Shown: positions 33,702-34,985 of the stretch, in pieces | How the letters are laid out: each line of letters begins with the position of its first letter | How positions within the stretch are numbered: position 1 is the first letter of the stretch | Origin: Castellaniella sp. | GTDB lineage: Bacteria > Pseudomonadota > Gammaproteobacteria > Burkholderiales > Burkholderiaceae_B | Assembly: GCA_019104865.1 (NCBI GenBank) | Contig: JAHRWZ010000002.1 | Location: 1-34,985, forward strand | Direction of reading: 5' to 3' | DNA length: 34,985 nt | Made by a program: the position numbers and the translations under genes | Notes under the pieces: generated by a model | What the model saw: the letters and a program-made list of their open reading frames with translations, nothing else | What the model was told of the DNA's origin: nothing | Database searches by the model: none

Positions 33702-34985
33702 ATGAAAAATCTCAAGATCAGCACACGGCTTGCCGCGGCTTTTGCATTTCTATTGCTTCTCGCCCTGATCCTGGCCTCGATCGGCATCTGGAACGCCCGC
33801 AGCACCCAGTCCATCGTCCAGGAACTTGGCCAACGCCGCCAGGCTAGTGAGCTGATGACCAGTTGGGCCCGCTCCGTCGAAGTGCGCGCGAACCAGGTCA
33901 TGGCCTATGCACTGATCTCCGACCCGGAGATGATCGGCCATTTCAAGCAAGAGATCGACAAAGCCACGCAGACGATCGAAAGCCAGACCCAGAAGGGTCA
34001 AGCGCTGTTCACCGCACCGGAATCCAAGCGTCTGTTTACCGAGATCCTGAATCAGCGCACGCAGTACCTGCAGATCATGAACCGGGTCTTCAAGGCGCTG
34101 GACAGCTATCAATCCGTGCTGGCAAACGAGCTCGTCCGCGACCAGCTGCCGGCCGCCAACAAGAGTTACATCGCCAGCCTGGATGCGCTACGCCAGTATC
34201 AGCAGAACATGGTCAACCAGGCGCAGGATCATTCCGCCAGCCAGGCTCGGACCAGCGAGAACCTGCTGATCCTGGCCACCGTCCTGGCGTTCATCCTGGG
34301 GCCCCTGTTTGCATGGCGTGTCATGCGGGCCATCACGCGACCGCTGGCCGATGCGGTATCCCTTGCCGAGGGTATCGCCCATAACGACCTCAGCCACCGG
34401 GTCCAGACCGAATCCACCAATGAAATCGGCCAGCTGCTGCATGCCCTGGGGCGCATGACGCAGAACCTGCGCGGCACCGTGGGCGAAGTCCGCAGCGGTG
34501 CCGATTCCATCGCCTCGGCCGCCAACCAGATCTCCGCCGGCAACCTGGATCTGTCCTCGCGCACCGAACAGCAGGCCAGTTCCCTGGCCGAAACCGCCGC
34601 CACAATGGAACAGATCACCGCCACTGTGCGCCAGAACGCCGACAATGCCCACCAGGCCAACACCCTGGCAGCAACCGCTGCCCAGACCGCATCCGATGGC
34701 GGAGCGCTGGTCGCCGAACTGGTGGGCACAATGGGTGAGATCGACAGCAAATCCCAACAGGTGTCCGACATCATCGGCGTGATCGATTCCATCGCCTTCC
34801 AGACCAACATCCTGGCCCTGAACGCCGCCGTCGAGGCCGCCCGCGCCGGCGAACAAGGCCGCGGTTTCGCCGTGGTCGCCGCCGAAGTCCGCGCTCTGGC
34901 GCAGCGATCCGCGGGGGCTGCGAAGGAAATCAAGGCGTTGATCGACACGTCCGTCGCAGCCACCACCAAGGGCAACGAGCAGGCC
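33702..34985 (+). CDS. Methyl-accepting chemotaxis protein, 5' part
   Basis: Transmembrane chemoreceptor that controls CheA; the frame is open to the end of the window (428 codons, no stop). The first membrane helix is about residues 10-29. A periplasmic four-helix-bundle ligand domain (30-186) follows, then the second helix [18 protein letters not shown] (188-205), a HAMP domain (206-262) and the signalling coiled coil. The conserved hairpin tip is present ([20 protein letters not shown], 364-383, then [20 protein letters not shown]). Methylation helix 1 lies near 290-305 ([17 protein letters not shown]). The ligand domain resembles the Tar/Tsr-like class without a recognisable specificity. 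The C-terminal CheR-docking end is outside the window. Confidence 0.95.
   Translation, partial: MKNLKISTRLAAAFAFLLLLALILASIGIWNARSTQSIVQELGQRRQASELMTSWARSVEVRANQVMAYALISDPEMIGHFKQEIDKATQTIESQTQKGQALFTAPESKRLFTEILNQRTQYLQIMNRVFKALDSYQSVLANELVRDQLPAANKSYIASLDALRQYQQNMVNQAQDHSASQARTSENLLILATVLAFILGPLFAWRVMRAITRPLADAVSLAEGIAHNDLSHRVQTESTNEIGQLLHALGRMTQNLRGTVGEVRSGADSIASAANQISAGNLDLSSRTEQQASSLAETAATMEQITATVRQNADNAHQANTLAATAAQTASDGGALVAELVGTMGEIDSKSQQVSDIIGVIDSIAFQTNILALNAAVEAARAGEQGRGFAVVAAEVRALAQRSAGAAKEIKALIDTSVAATTKGNEQA

Noticed and set aside
1..34985. CRISPR arrays, tRNA or rRNA genes, insertion sequences, integrases, toxin-antitoxin pairs.
   Set aside because: I looked for regularly spaced repeats, tRNA arms, transposase or integrase motifs and small paired genes, and saw none.

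Overview
The window is ordinary chromosome from a high-GC betaproteobacterium. Protein content and gene order (ftsY-ribBA-ribH-nusB-thiL-pgpA-pncC opposite rsmD-coaD) fit the Alcaligenaceae (Bordetella/Achromobacter/Castellaniella type). I place it no finer than the family. It opens inside groEL and closes inside a chemoreceptor gene. I see no tRNA, rRNA, IS element, prophage or CRISPR array, and no gene-free stretch longer than about 265 bases.

Layout. (1) 1-1310: 3' three quarters of groEL and a strong terminator. (2) 1355-6623: six minus-strand genes that look like an accessory catabolic unit: a LysR regulator, class II aldolase/decarboxylase-like protein, MHS-type transporter, 2-hydroxychromene-2-carboxylate isomerase-like protein, MOSC protein and phthalate-dioxygenase-reductase-type flavo-iron-sulfur reductase. 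The unit lies between two diverged copies of the groEL terminator region (65 bp, 59 identical), which suggests insertion between groEL and dgkA. (3) 6856-9742: dgkA, pyrF and a membrane diguanylate cyclase. (4) 9773-15337, minus strand: a housekeeping run ftsY, ribBA (cyclohydrolase half degenerate), ribH (acidic tail), nusB, thiL, pgpA, pncC. (5) 15400-16535: rsmD-coaD. (6) 16579-19583, minus strand: an AsmA-family protein followed by a protein made only of a MOSC N-terminal domain. (7) 19848-24058: metY and the three-gene proton-translocating transhydrogenase operon pntAA-pntAB-pntB. (8) 24161-24898: a YcgR-type PilZ flagellar brake. (9) 25126-30351: two convergent units that together cover trans-4-hydroxy-L-proline breakdown to 2-oxoglutarate, with their own GntR regulator and matching AT-rich promoter motifs. 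(10) 30605-34985: a 4-oxalocrotonate-tautomerase-like protein, a secreted DUF4168 protein, thiopurine methyltransferase, HiPIP, galE and a truncated methyl-accepting chemotaxis protein.

How the genes work together. In the hydroxyproline cluster the epimerase makes cis-4-hydroxy-D-proline, the FAD enzyme oxidises it, the DapA-family enzyme deaminates the pyrroline, and the aldehyde dehydrogenase yields 2-oxoglutarate. In the accessory unit the MOSC gene and the reductase gene are one base apart. I infer that they form a two-component electron-transfer system, possibly a molybdenum-cofactor-dependent reductase, because no oxygenase partner is encoded nearby. The diguanylate cyclase, the PilZ brake and the chemoreceptor point to a motile organism using c-di-GMP.

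Most promising leads: the duplicated terminator flanking the accessory unit, the MOSC/reductase pair, the shared promoter motif of the hydroxyproline units, and a riboswitch-like inverted-repeat element between asmA-like and metY.
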